Positions 44,480-56,500 of a DNA stretch of 64,000 nt are shown here, piece after piece. The stretch is from Linnemannia elongata. Its lineage: Eukaryota > Mortierellomycota > Mortierellomycetes > Mortierellales > Mortierellaceae. Positions within the stretch are counted from its first letter, which is position 1. Every line of letters begins with the position of its first letter. The notes beneath the pieces were generated by a model. That model did not search any database. It was not told the DNA's origin and saw only the letters and a program-made list of their open reading frames with translations. The stretch is from contig JAXBDG010000010.1 of assembly GCA_036320915.1 (NCBI GenBank), positions 2,108,001 to 2,172,000 on the forward strand. The letters are read 5' to 3'. The position numbers were made by a program, and so were the translations under genes.

Positions 44480-44689
44480 ATGCTTTCAATTCTCCGGCAA
44501 TGCCTTGTTCTGTGCATGACTCTCACTATTGTCTTCTGTGCCAGTATCAACAGTCAACACCGCGCCAATTATATGCAAGCTTTAGTTGAAAGAGAGTCGT
44601 GTTCTTACACGCAATGCTTCACCGATTACGAGTGTTGTGATCTTCTTAAATGTGTGGATACTACCTGTGTAGAAGATTTAGGGCTGTAA
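44480..44689 (+). CDS. Small secreted cysteine-rich peptide, cystine-knot-like
   Basis: A 69-residue open frame. Residues 1-21 form a signal peptide (MLSILRQCLVLCMTLTIVFC, cleavage near Ala21-Ser22). The mature part has six cysteines at 41, 46, 52, 53, 58 and 63, i.e. C-x4-C-x5-CC-x4-C-x4-C, the spacing of inhibitor-cystine-knot (knottin) peptides. Residues 22-39 would be a propeptide. There is no intron. The function is unknown: knottins include protease inhibitors, antimicrobial peptides, channel-active peptides and effectors, and nothing here decides between these. It sits between a minisatellite and NLR fragments. Confidence 0.65.
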   Translation: MLSILRQCLVLCMTLTIVFCASINSQHRANYMQALVERESCSYTQCFTDYECCDLLKCVDTTCVEDLGL

Positions 44690-44828
44690 CAATAGTCACA
44701 GTAGTTAGATCAGACAGCCTAAATAGTCCATCTCTTCCTTCCACTCCTTACAAAAGGTGCAAGGGCCTTAAAAAAGGCAGGAACTATTTCTTTAATGAGA
44801 AAACTCACTAGCTTTCGATTTGATTCTG

Positions 44829-45175
44829 TCATTTGTCAAGCTCGGACTGTACCTTGTGCCTATTCTTAACAGCGGGTTTGGTGACATACTCTGGGAAGAT
44901 ATCCTTGAGGGGACGGTTCTCATCCGATGCCATTAGTAAAGGGGTGGCTTGCTGACTGTCGATCTGATAAGCGGCAGAAGAATGGGGAGACTGCTCAGAG
45001 AGCGCCTGAGATTTCAATGATGGGGTCGAGCGTTTGGCCTTGACCTGAGACAAGGATTTGGGGAGACTCAAAAGTCGAGGACCTTATCGCGCTTCCTAAG
45101 AGGCGGGGCAGTGTTGATGCTCTCCTTGCCAGGAACATGAGCATCCAGTTGGTCGAGAGGGTGGTTGTCCATCAT
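44829..45175 (-). pseudogene. NLR N-terminal fragment (NLR copy 3)
   Basis: Minus-strand start MMDNHPLDQLDAHVPGKESINT...LRKRDKVLDF matches the N-terminus of the intact NLR (MNNYPLDQLGAHVPGKESINT). One C is missing near 45,076, giving a TGA; the next frame continues the homology (SLPKSLSQVKAKRSTPSLKSQAL) until PAVK at about 44,862, where it ends and unrelated codons follow. No Arm-like or NACHT part remains. Confidence 0.85.
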
Positions 45176-46190
45176 AGTGAAAGCTCTAAAGAAATGGCGA
45201 AGCATTTGGGTGTGAGCGACGGAACATACATGTCTAGTAACAGTGCGGAGTAAATTGAACGCTAGTGGCATAAGGTCCCTTGTGCAGTTACCTCGTACTG
45301 GCTGGGTATCTTTTGCCGCTTTGAAAATGTAGGAACTACGGCGACGATTTGTGGATGTCAAGCTCGAGGCACCCGAAGGCTAAAACAGGAGACAAGAGCT
45401 GCAACGGTGTCAATTGTTGTGTGTACATCTTTGCAGCTTTGGTTAAAGTTATCGGGGCCAGGGAAAGCACTCGTTCAGAACATACGACTTACCTCTAGAA
45501 CAAAGAGATGCCAGCGTTTGTTTGGGTCTTTTATTGGGGGGGTTTTTTTTTTTTGTTTTGAGGGCTTGAAGTAACGTATTCATGGAAGGCGGACAGTCTA
45601 TGTGAATTAGGAAGAGAAGATTAGTTTAGCATAGTTTACGGTCTCACAATAGAGTTTCGACGTAGGTTGCAACGATAGCCTTTGTTTTCAGAGTGCGCTG
45701 TCTGTATATGAAGGAATCTAGTCAAAGGATGCGTATTCGTGCTGTTGAAGAGTGGTGACGAAGGCTTGCCTTGGGAAAGGGTGGATATTTAATAGTTTCT
45801 ATGTTCGTCTTTCCATACATTGTTGGTGATGCTCCGTTCTTATGACCAGGGCCTTACGTTTGACCAAGAGCAAAGTGTTTGTTGATTCAAACGTTGGAAT
45901 TAAGAAACAGAACTAATGAGAAATGGAGAATAAAGAATGCGAAAAGAGAAGGTGTAGGATGAGGGTGACGTTGTTGCCTATGATGAAGACCACGATGGAG
46001 GCGTGAGAGAAGTGGGCGAAAAGGACAACAGACAGTACGAGTCGGTGGTCTTTTTGATCCCTTCTTTCACTTCTCTACTATATCACGCTATCACTCGAAA
46101 AGCAATCAAAAAGGAAAAATCAGGCAAGGTGCATAAATGTGAAGGGAGAAGGTGGGGAAAGGGAGAGGGAGGAGAGGAGAGATAGTTGTA
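45176..46190 (-). repeat. NLR upstream-leader repeat, inverted copy
   Basis: On the minus strand this region is collinear with 52,600-53,594 upstream of the intact NLR, including ATGTATGTTCCGTCGCTCACACCCAA just before the start, the CTCACAATAGAG / CTCGTAATAGAG block and the TGATTTTTCCT...GATTGCTTTTCG block. Similarity is interrupted by small indels. It shows that the whole 5' module of an NLR gene was duplicated in inverse orientation. Confidence 0.75.
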
Positions 46191-46489
46191 AGAAGCGGTA
46201 AGGTGCCAGCTGCCTGGATCCTCATCTGATAACACCAATTCAAAATGATGAAACCAAGAAGGTTGCAATCGATGGTACCTGAAAAAAACCATATTTGTGA
46301 TAGTATTTAGTAGAAACAAGTTTTTGATAAAGACGAGATGCAAAATTCTTGTTCTCACAAAATCTTTTGTACTCTCCTTCATGCCAGGGTCTTTCTCTTA
46401 GTCAACGTCTCTTTCTTTCTCTTCTCATGGGAACTCAAAATGTATGCGAACAGGTATATTATAACCTCATACAAAAACGTAACTTCAGG
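46191..46489. other. Spacer between NLR remnants
   Basis: No gene. Partly resembles sequence near 52,440-52,590 on the minus strand (GGCACCT...CAGC block). Confidence 0.35.
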
Positions 46490-46815
46490 CTGTTAAACAA
46501 AAAAAAAGTGTTGATGTTACATGGTGAGTGTGTCTAGCTGGTTCAAGATCGAGTAGCGCCGCGCTGCTCCAGCAACTTAGCGATTCATTGTGATGATACC
46601 GACAGGACCGTGGAGTAAGGCGCCCGAGGCGGCGATCAAGATAGATCAACAGACGCTCTTTCTGACCCATTGTTACCTCCACCACCCGCCCGGCATTGAT
46701 ACATCCATCATGACTTGCAGTCGCGAACTCCAACTAGTTGGGTCTCCAGACAATACTTGCAACTTCTCCAAAGAACCCCTTCGATGGTGGCTACACAATC
46801 CTCCTGCGGCGGCGT
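46490..46815 (-). pseudogene. NLR C-terminal WD40 remnant (NLR copy 4)
   Basis: Minus-strand frame MEFATASHDGCINAGRVVE matches the final WD40 blade of the intact NLR (LEFATASYEGSICAWRVVE), and the upstream part (DCVATIEG...) matches DCVSVIEEF. Frame breaks follow, so the conserved last 30 codons are scattered over frames. It lies directly upstream of, and on the same strand as, the NLR N-terminal fragment at 44.8-45.2 kb, as if two neighbouring genes had lost everything between. Confidence 0.7.
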
Positions 46816-47469
46816 GTGACACCATCCAGTCTGGCGACGATATCTTCAGGAGCGGACTACGAAGCCATAGACTATTGCTTGTTTAATGATATCTGTGGCA
46901 ATGTGAACCGAGAGGGGGACCTTATCAAAGAGAAACAAAAGAAATCAGACAAGCCTCTTCCATGCTTGCTTGTTTATTCAAACTACAACCCTTCTTGAGC
47001 CTCCATGTCACGATGGTACATGAGAAGAAAGTAGAGAAATATCATGCCATGCGCACCACTTAAAACTTTAGGAGGGTGAGGATGTGGAAGTGGGAAGGAT
47101 TTACCATGAGGAGCGTAAGGGACTGGCTACATCAATTGCAAAGGACATGGTCGAGATATAAGAGTGGGCAGACCTCAAAAGATGGTGCTGTGCATCTTAG
47201 CGTCAGAAATGCTCTTTTAGTGGCAAAATCGAGTTGGTGGCGCCTTTTTTTCTCATTCTGGAAATAACACCTTGCACAAATTAACAGTCTCAAACACCAT
47301 TAATTCCAACCAAGTGTAAACAATTCTCTCCCACTTCACACACCAACTCCTTGCGACTGCTTGTTGCCCGGTCGTGTGTGGGTCTGCCTGGGAGACTGGA
47401 CCTACAAGTTGGCCATTGCAAACCTCGCATCTTTTCTCCGGACACACAACGCAACCAACACATCAAGCC
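46816..47469. other. Intergenic, upstream of bL21m
   Basis: No supported gene; the open frame at 47,076-47,267 has no motif. The last 100 bases are the presumed leader of the ribosomal protein gene. Confidence 0.45.
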
Positions 47470-48506
47470 ATGCTTCGGTCATTCACGAGTCGCATGGTCG
47501 GCGCTGCCCAGCGCTCTAACTCGGGTAAATGCACCTACCTATTGTCGACTCACAGGAGACACTTCGACACACGAACCAGACAGGAATAACGGAAACGGAC
47601 ATGAACACGACAAACGACGACAGGAGGGAAGCCAGGAACACCCGGAGCAGGCGGCCTATGCTGTTCATGGTCTCTTCAGGAACGAAACGAGATTTCCTTG
47701 AAAGAGAATAATATGACATCTGGAACAGAGAACAGCGCATATCTCACCTCGCACAACAACCTGTTCGTCAGCAAACGGAATTGCTTGAACAACAACAAAC
47801 AGCGAAACTAACCTCCATTATATCTCTTCCGTATGAATTGAATCATATATCAATGTAGCTGTTACTGCCGCTGCTGTTCGCCTCTTCTCTGCCACATCTA
47901 CCGCCTCCCAAGGTAATTGATCTTTCAGGACGCCTCAACACAACAAACAGCATCGGGAACAACTGATCACGTTTACCAGCCCACATATGCAGCAGATCGC
48001 ACTGCAACATACGGATCGTTTTTTAAACGAGACATTCATTAACCAACACCTCCTTCCCTCACTTTTCTTCAATACTTACCAAATCTATCTCAATAGCAAC
48101 ACCATCATCATCCACAGCATCACCATCAACATCCTCCTCCGACGACTCACAAATCTCCCTCCTCCGCAACCAACTCAAATACTACGCTGTGGCCGAGATC
48201 AAGAACCGTCCCTACCTCATTACAAAGAACGACATCATCGTCCTCGACCGTCTCAAGGACGTCCAACTCGGCGATGTCATCGAACTCAACCAAATCAAGG
48301 AGCTCGGTTCAAAGGATTACGCGATCCAGGGAGCACCTTATGTCTCGTCTGAGTATTATTCGATCAAGGCCACGGTGATTGAACAGCCCAAGGGCAAGAT
48401 TGTCGAGACTTTCAAGAAGAAGAGGAGAAAGCATTTCCAGAGACGGTACCATATCAAGCCTTTGCATACTCTTCTTCGTGTCAGCGAGTTGGAAGTCAAG
48501 GCTTAA
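47470..48506 (+). CDS. MRPL49: Mitochondrial large-subunit ribosomal protein bL21m
   Basis: Structural protein of the mitochondrial ribosome. Three exons: 47470-47524, 47859-47912 and 48097-48506 (an alternative acceptor 21 bases downstream at 48,118 keeps the frame); 172 or 165 residues. The N-terminus MLRSFTSRMVGAAQRS and AVRLFSATS are mitochondrial-presequence-like (Arg, Ser, no acids). The conserved domain starts at LKYYAVAEIKNRPYLITKNDIIVLDRL, then GDVIELNQIKELGSKDY and the basic end KKKRRKHFQRRYHIKPLHTLLRVSEL, typical of L21 (RKxxRRxGHRQxxT-like). The first intron is 334 bases, the second 184 or 205. Confidence 0.92.
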
Positions 48507-48873
48507 ACTGGGTTGTTTTTGGAACGACACACAGCATGGAGCAAGGACAGTGTAGTAGCAGCAGATCGGGAATTGCAAGAGTATAAAGGACATAGCAGTG
48601 GGTGGAAGGATTTAGAAACCACAACTACTGCTATCCTTTCTCCACTTTTTGCACCAAAATAAATCATTTATCATCATTTTGTTTAACGTGCTCCTTCCTT
48701 CATGGCATGTACAGTGAATTAATGAATGAATGTGTAATAATGCAATGCTAGTTATGGTGATGCTGCGAAGAAAGATATGTACAAGTATGCTTGAGGAGAA
48801 TTACAGATGAAGGCTATCACACATCAGAAGAACGAGAAAAGAGTACATTAGTACTCAATTGTCGTTGCTCGAA
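48507..48873. other. 3' flank between convergent genes
   Basis: Contains AATAAA (48,658-48,663), a likely polyadenylation signal for bL21m. No gene. Confidence 0.5.
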
Positions 48874-51404
48874 CTAGTTCCAGAAGCATACGTAAAGGCA
48901 GTAGATGAACAAGAATATCAATAGTCTATACCATGAATCCGGTCGCTCCATAACCTTTCCATTCTCACCAAGCTCGCTATTCATATTCCGACCCGACGAT
49001 GAAGATGCCCCACAAGGCGCGCTGGTCGAGTTAGGCACAGAACGCGCTCCAACATCCAGTAGGGCAGAAGGATGGACAGGGTGGACTTGACGAGCAGCAC
49101 GGGATCTGAAGCGATCTCGAGGACCAATTCCTGCTTGTGGGTTGATACCAAGCGTTTGCTGGAACCACGGCAATGGCTCTGATGATGATGTTGGGTAGTA
49201 CTCCTCCCCTTTATCATCCACCGACTCGTTCCCGGCAGCGACCCTCTGTCCATGGAGACCATTGGCCAGACTCACCTGGCTCTGTTCTGGGTCATCCAAG
49301 TTCACCAGTCGCACATAGTCGATATAAAGTCCAGACTTCCAACTATTTGTTTGTCACACAGAATTAGCAAAGGGAAAAGGGCATGCGAGCATACATAGGT
49401 TAGCGAAAGTAAAATATGCGGAGAACAAACAAAAACCTAATCAAAACAAAGAGCTGAGGAAAGGTGCAATCGCACCATCAGGTTTGTGCATGACGACTTC
49501 AGAGGACTAGAGTACGAAAACTTACTCATCATGGTTGCGAATTTGGAGAAAGACACTCCGATAGTCGTCCTCGACAAGCAGTTCTCCAGGCAGTTCCAGG
49601 ATAGTAAAGCCCTTGAACAGGTTTCGGAAGGGCTTCTTGTTGACTCTGCTCCCTTGACTGTCTGTATGTTGGACAAACTCCTGTTTGCTCTTTGGCCGGA
49701 AGGTCAATGCATTCTGTTTCTCTCCTACTGTACTAGGATCCTAGAAAGGTCATAGAAAACAAGGGGTGGTGTGGCAGTGTGAGTATTCGCGGTAACACGA
49801 TCAAGGAACATATCTGTTGCGAAGCAGTACATGATCACGAACTGCAAAAAAAAAGGAGGATCCCCCTCTCTTTTGGCATGATAGGCGAAAACGCTTCTCG
49901 TCACTGCCATCAATTGCCCAACAGAAGGGATGAGGTATTTTCTGTCATCTCGAAACCAAATGTGGTCGAACGTCCTTTTGTGGAGGAAGAAGTATTCCCA
50001 CCACTTTGCTTTTATGTATGCATTCATGCATGCAATGCGCCCAAGGGTTTGTCCTTCTCCTCTTCTTTTCTCCCTTCCTCTGAAAAGTCCTGTACAAATG
50101 TGATCGTACCTCATGCTTGTCAAAGAGGACGGCTCGGAACTCGGTGTTGAGGACAGGCCCATCGGATGTGACCTTGACTCGCCATTGGACCTTGTATCGT
50201 CCTGGCGGAACACCATAAAAGACAGCGACCACATCCATCCAGTAGACCGAGGCCAGCTCTGCCAGTTTGCCGTACTTGCTCTCGCTGCTGGTAATCATCC
50301 TCCAGAACTGGTTTCCCATATGGGCGATCATCATATCTTCGGCTGGCAGCGTCATCCGAGCTATTATTTGTTTGTTGGTTTGGGCAACGAAAGAGATCAA
50401 GAGAACAAGAGAGTACATTAGAATGGGCACTTTGTTGAAACCATAATCGCTTTTTGATTTTGCGGGGAAAGTAAATTAGCATGTCTGTCCCATCATGATC
50501 ATGGGTGGGGGAGTATTATTGGTCAGTACATTACTCGTCTTTGTACAACAACCGATGCATGCACTCCCTACACACCCACTTTTTTTTCTTTTTTTTCTTG
50601 ATGCTCATTTCTACACAAAACTAAACTATGGTCAAACCCCGGTATACCCCTGGGAAAGTATCCATCTTTGTTTACAGGGAAGACAAGGTTTTACTTACAA
50701 AGTTTTTTGTACATGTCAATCAACATTTCCTTGGAGGCCATGTTGGTCCTTCGGAGATCGATTCGGCGGGCTTTACCCTTGGGTGGCCTCTTAGCGCGGC
50801 TTGAGGATGACCCGTCCCCACCATTGCCAGTGCCATCACTGTCGCTGCCGTTATCAGAAGACGAGTCGGAGGGAGGAGTATGTGGTGCTGCAGAGGGTGT
50901 GAGTCGGGGCGAGGAGGCAGCCGAGGGCAGCGGGGATGAGGCAGCCGAGACAGGGTCCAGATGATTGTCGAATTGCAGTTGATGTTGCAGAATCGGACTT
51001 GTGTTAGCACTATTATTGTTGCTATTATTGTTGCTGCTGTTGTTGCTACTGCTGTGAAAAGTCTGGCTGTTGGGTGAGGGCAACCTGGGTGAGGATGGAG
51101 TCAAGGGTGGAGCTAGTCTGCTCGAGTCGCTGTTATTGGGGAGGGATGGGTTGAGTTTGTTTTCGAGGATGGTTTGACCAAAGCGGGTGGTGAATCGTAG
51201 GTGCCAGACGTACTGGGAGTTGAGGCAGGAGTGGATGGTCTTGTTTGTCTGGAGAAAACGCCCAAACTCACGGCAGGGCAGAGCCAAGCCGATGTGGATC
51301 AGAACTTCTGCTGGCAGATCACCCAGCGACTTTCTCTTAGTGTCCTTGATGTCCTTATTATCCTTTTTGTTTCCCTTGGTGTTGTTGAGATTGTTGTCGG
51401 ACAT
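48874..51404 (-). CDS. F-box protein with PP2-like domain and C-terminal membrane anchor
   Basis: Four exons on the minus strand: 51404-50699, 50360-50110, 49740-49526 and 49342-48874; phases agree, about 546 residues. Residues 27-78 form an F-box (LGDLPAEVLIHIGLALPCREF...YVWHLRFTTRFG), then a long Ser/Asn/Pro-rich insert. The second half resembles the phloem-protein-2 / SCF-lectin fold: FWRMITSSESKYGKLAELASVYWMD, GVPPGRYKVQWRVK and a GFTILELPGELLVEDDYRSV...DWKSGLYIDYVRLV end (the last part is made by splicing GA/T). The C-terminus PDSWYRLLIFLFIYCLYVCFWN is a single hydrophobic segment ending at the stop, a tail anchor. Likely a membrane-bound ubiquitin-ligase adaptor. An extra small exon inside the 370-base second-last intron (acceptor at 49,842) cannot be excluded. 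Confidence 0.82.
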
Positions 51405-52309
51405 GGCGTTAAAGGGGTGTTTTGTGAGTAGGGCGTGAGAAAGTTGAAGCAATATAAGAGAGAGTGAGGAGTGAGTGGGTGATGAGAAGAAGAGAGAGAG
51501 AGAGAGAAAAAGAGGCAAGAACAAAAAAAAATTGTGAAGTATTGTGAAGTGGAGGTGAGGAGAAAAGAAAAGTGGGTAACAAAATGAAATAAGAAAAAAA
51601 GGAGTGAGAGCCAAGCAAAGACCAAGGCTCAAGGTTTGTGGAGAAGTGGAGAAGCGACTTCCCACCGAGACAATGTTTCCCTCGAGAGAAAGACAAAAAA
51701 GGTGCACGTGATTTCGATCCGCATTCGTGACATCATTCTGCCTGCTTCAGCAAGAAGGGAGAACTAGCAGAGAACGAAAATGGATCTGCACTCAAAGCAA
51801 CGGAGACCACATCAAAATGATTTTCAGGGAAAGGGGAAGCAATTCGCATGATATGCATGCTGAACGACATTGATGTTTGTAATTTTAGTGCAGGGCACAC
51901 AGAAAAGGAGAAAAGGGGAAGCATGAACCTTGTGTCCCTCCTATGCACAGTACATTGATTGACATTGAATCCAAAAGTGAAGAAAATGTTCTGTTGCTTC
52001 TTAGGAACATATCTGTGACAACCTTCGCAGTCTCACTCGCCGATATAGTGGATCTAATCCATCCAAGATCCATCCACTAAGAGTACTTACTTGGAGAACC
52101 ATTGCGAAGGTTCAATTACTTTACTTTCCACAACAGCAACTCAACTCTTCCTTTCCCTCGTTCCTCTGTATGTCATGGCATGTGCGCCTTGTATGATTTC
52201 TCTTTTCATCCCACTCGTGCAACAGTTTAGTTACCGACAAAATGGACAAATAGGACAAACGCAGGCGCGGGTCTTCTTTTCTGTTCCTCCTTTCTGGATG
52301 CTTATCCGC
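51405..52309. other. Intergenic; GA-rich leader of the F-box gene
   Basis: 51,405-51,700 is GA-rich on the plus strand, the leader and promoter side of the minus-strand F-box gene. The remaining DNA to 52,309 shows no gene. Confidence 0.5.
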
Positions 52310-53594
52310 GTCCAGTTCTTGAATGCTGACGAGCGGAAAGAAAGAAATGTTGGCAAGGGGGCAAGTACGCAGGGAGGGGAAGGCCCCTAGTATGTAAGCG
52401 AGAGAACAAAAGACTTTGTGAGAACCCAAATTTTGCGTCTCGTCTGGGTACTTTCACAAAGTTGGTTTTTTTTTTCAGGTACTTTCGATTGCGCCTTTCT
52501 TGGTTTCATCACTTTGCATTGATGTTGTCAGATGGAGATCCGGCGGCTAGCTCAAGTCTGACAGCCTGATAACTGGCACCTCACCACTCTCCTCACCTTT
52601 CACCACTTCCCTCCTTCGCATATATGCGCCTTGCGTGATTTTTCCTCTTGGTTGCTTTTCGTGTAACAGCGTGACATGGTAGAGAAGAATGAAAGGATCA
52701 AAAACACCGTCGACTCGTCCTGCCTGTTTTCCTTCTTGCCCACTTCTCTCACGCCTCCATCATTGTCTTCATCGCAAGCAACAACAGTACTCTCATCTTG
52801 CACATTCTCCCTTTTCGTTCCTAATTCTCCTTTGCCCATCCGATCTCCTTTTTAACTTTATCGTTTGAATCAACAGACAATTTGCTCTCAGCCAAACGTA
52901 AGGCCCTGGTCATCAGAATGTTGCATCACCAACAGTGGATGAAAAGACAAGCAAAGACCCTGTGGAGTGTCTACCCTTCCCAAGGCGTGCCTTCATCACC
53001 ACTCATCAACGGCACGAACTCGCATTCTTTGACAAGACTTCTTCACGCGCTAAACGGTGCACTCTGAGGACATAGGGTATCATAGCAACATACATCAAAA
53101 CTCTATTACGAGGCAAGTAACCGTGCTCACCTAGTCTTCTCTTCCCGATTCGCATAGACAGCCCGCCACCTCCCACATAGACAGCTCGCCAACTTCAACC
53201 TTCAAAGGACACTGCCAAGACGCAAAAACCAAAAACCAAAAAAAAGGTACGAAACAAGAACGGCAGTACCTCATCCAGGATGTAGGTCATTAGTTTTACT
53301 TCTGCACGAGAGGGATTTTCTGCTTCAAGGTTACAAAAAACAAACATACCAATTGTCGTATTTGCAATCCACGCTCCCTGACTTAACTCCTTTGAACCTC
53401 AACCCTGGTATCCTTTGATTGTCACCCTACCTCCCGTCCCTGTCAAGTGTAAAAACTATACCCAGCCAGTGCATGATAAAAATACAAGGGACCTTATGCT
53501 AACCCTCTTTAATTTGCTCCTCACTGTCACCAGACATGTATGTTCCGTCGCTCACACCCAATTGCTTCGCCATTTCATTAGATTTCTCACCACG
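52310..53594 (+). repeat. Upstream region of the intact NLR, shared with two other loci
   Basis: Parts of this region recur at 12,060-12,520 (same strand) and at 45,176-46,190 (inverted). It holds no long frame of its own except the 60 codons before the NLR start, which are open in both NLR loci. A CCAG acceptor-like site at about 53,533 raises the possibility of a 5' non-coding exon. Confidence 0.6.
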
Positions 53595-56500
53595 ATGAAC
53601 AACTACCCTCTCGACCAACTGGGTGCTCACGTTCCTGGCAAGGAGAGCATCAACACTGTCCCGCCTCTTAGGAAGCGCGATAAGTTCCTCGACCTTTTGA
53701 GTCTCCCCAAATCCTTGTTTAAGATCAAGGCCAAACGCTCAACTCAAACATTGAAATTTCAAGCGCTCAATCAGCATTCCACTCAGTCCTCTGTCACTTC
53801 TCAGGTCGATGACCTCCAGGATATACCTTTGCCACTGGCGTCGGATGTGGATTGTCTCTACAAGGATACCTTCCCGGAGAATGTCGCCATACCTGCTGTC
53901 AAGACTACCTTGCCAGGTCTTCTGGAACGCATTGAAAGGACTGAGCAGTTGCTTTACTGCAATATGTTGCTTCCCCAGGATTCAGTCGTCTCTTCGTCAT
54001 TTGATGTAGGAGAAGATAAGGTTCCTGATAATCCCGCTAATACTCCCCAGGGGCCAACTCTCGATGAGGGTGAACAAAAGTGGCTGACAGAGATCAAGGA
54101 GGACCCAATGAGGCAAGATCGTATGAAATGGCTCGTTATGAAGATGGTCGAGGCGTTCGTCGCGGAAACTACCAAGGACTCGACTAAGATTGCCGAGATT
54201 GTCGCCCTTGGACCTGTTCTGCAGAAGGAGCCCTACCGCAAGTTGCTGTCATCATTCATCCATGACTTTGACAATTCTCGCATTCTAGACATCAACCTGC
54301 TCCAAGGTCTTGTCCAACTGGTCCAGTCTGCCTCGCCTGGGTTTCTTGTTTCTGACGACCTGGTCAAGGTTCTCAGCCTCCTCAGGACTCATTTGGAGGG
54401 TACGCACCAGCAGTCGTCTGAGCATTCATACCACCTCACACTGGCTGTCTCGAGGATCCTCGATATCATGGCTGAACACAAGGTACAAGATCTGGACCGA
54501 GTTTTGGAGCACGAGCCACTGTCTGCGGTGTTATCAGGATTGAAGGACAGCTTTGACCCCTACCTGATGTATCAGGCCTGCTATGCCTTCCAAGCGCTTC
54601 AGTATGTCCCTGATGATGAGACTGTGCTGCAGGCAGTGTTGAGGCTCTCGACCGGTGTTGTGGATGGTGTGGTAAAAGTCGGGAGCGTGCTCAAATTGGA
54701 TCTGGGGTCAGTTCTAGAAGGGCTGGAACAGTTGCAAGAGGTGGCCATTAATGCATTCGAGATCGCGGGTACTGTTTATGAAGGCGTTGGTTCGCTGATG
54801 GAGAGTGGTCGAGGGGTTCTGGAAAGTCTGAAGAAAGGGCTTGGGTCTGGTCAGAAGAGACCATGGTATCCTGCCGTCCGTGCGGCTTATGCCTTCGTCC
54901 AGGCCGGCCAGCTGAAGGATGTAAAGCAGCTGATCTACGAAGCACCCTGTCGTCGTGACTCCCTGTTCCAGTGGGGAATCTGCCAACTGCTAGGTGAGAT
55001 TGCGGTCGACTCTGTCTGGATCGTTGCCACTCGCCAACAAGCCATTGACCTTCTTGGCCATCTTTACAAGGAGGATCAAGAATGGGGTCGTGATGAGAGT
55101 GTCAAAACATGGATGTTGACTGTCCTCGCCACGCTGGGGTCTTCATCCGACGGGGCCATCAACAAATACTCCTTAACCCTGTTGCAGGAGCTCGACTCGG
55201 GCAACAGTCCCAAGACTCAACACTCTTATCCACTGCGATATTGCCTCCCAATCCCAGAGTCATCTCCAATCCTTGCCAAGGTCCAGGGCATCCCCTATTT
55301 GGAGTATGAGCTGTACAATCTCCGAACGCAGCGACTCAAGGATGTCAACCTGCCTATTTACATCTCCCATATGGCTAAGGACAACCTTCAGGCCAGGGAT
55401 AATGACGCCCTCCCCTTAATGGACAAACTTCAAGAGTTCTTGGCAAGCGACCGCCAGGTCATGTTGATACTGGGAGACTCTGGAGCTGGCAAGTCAACTT
55501 TCAACAAGTATCTCGAGCGCCAACTATGGACAGAGTACAAGCGCGGTGGGCCTATTCCACTCTTCATCAACCTCCCAGCTCTCGAGAGACCAGCCAAGGA
55601 TCTGATGGGCGAGCAATTGAGGGAGTACAACTTTTCAAACGAGCAGATCCAAGAATTGAAGCAACATCGGCAGTTCATTGTCATCTGTGATGGATACGAC
55701 GAGAGCCAACTCACCGCAAATCTCCACAACTCCAACAGCTTCAACACCTCCGGACAATGGAACGTTAAGCTTGTCATCAGTTGCAGGAGCCAGTACCTTG
55801 GTCAGGACTACCACGACCGGTTTGTTCCCAGTAGAGGCGGTCACTATAACCAACCTGGTGTCGAGCTGTTCCAAGAGGCCGTCATTGCCCCTTTTTCGAC
55901 AGAGCAGATCAAGAACTATGTTGAGCAATATGTTCCCCTCGAGCCAAGGACCTGGCGCACACAGGACTACATGGACAAGCTGACAACCATCCCGAACCTC
56001 ATGGACCTAGTCAAGAACCCATTTCTGCTCTCACTTGCTCTGGAGGCATTGCCTGGGGTCATCGAGGGCCAGCAGGATCTGTCGACTATCAGGATTACCC
56101 GCGTTCAACTCTATGACACTTTCGTGAAGCACTGGAGCAATGTCAACAAACGACGACTTCAGAGCCACACCTTGTCCACGGAAGATCGTGTCGTCTTTGA
56201 TGACCTTTTGGACGCGGGATTTATTTCGACAAGCATCGAATACTCTACACAACTAGCGCTGGCAATCTTTGAGAAGCAGGACGGGAACCCGATTGTCCAG
56301 TACGTTCACCACAAAGACAAGGACACGTGGAGGGCCCAGTTCTTTGGAAAAGATTCCGAGGCCCGACTCCTACGAGACTCGAGCCCTTTGACCCGAACCG
56401 GCAACTTGCACCGCTTCCTTCACCGCTCCATGCTCGAGTACTTTCTGTCGCGCGCCATCTTTGACCCCAGTAAGGATATCTTTAACCCCGGCAAGCCTGT

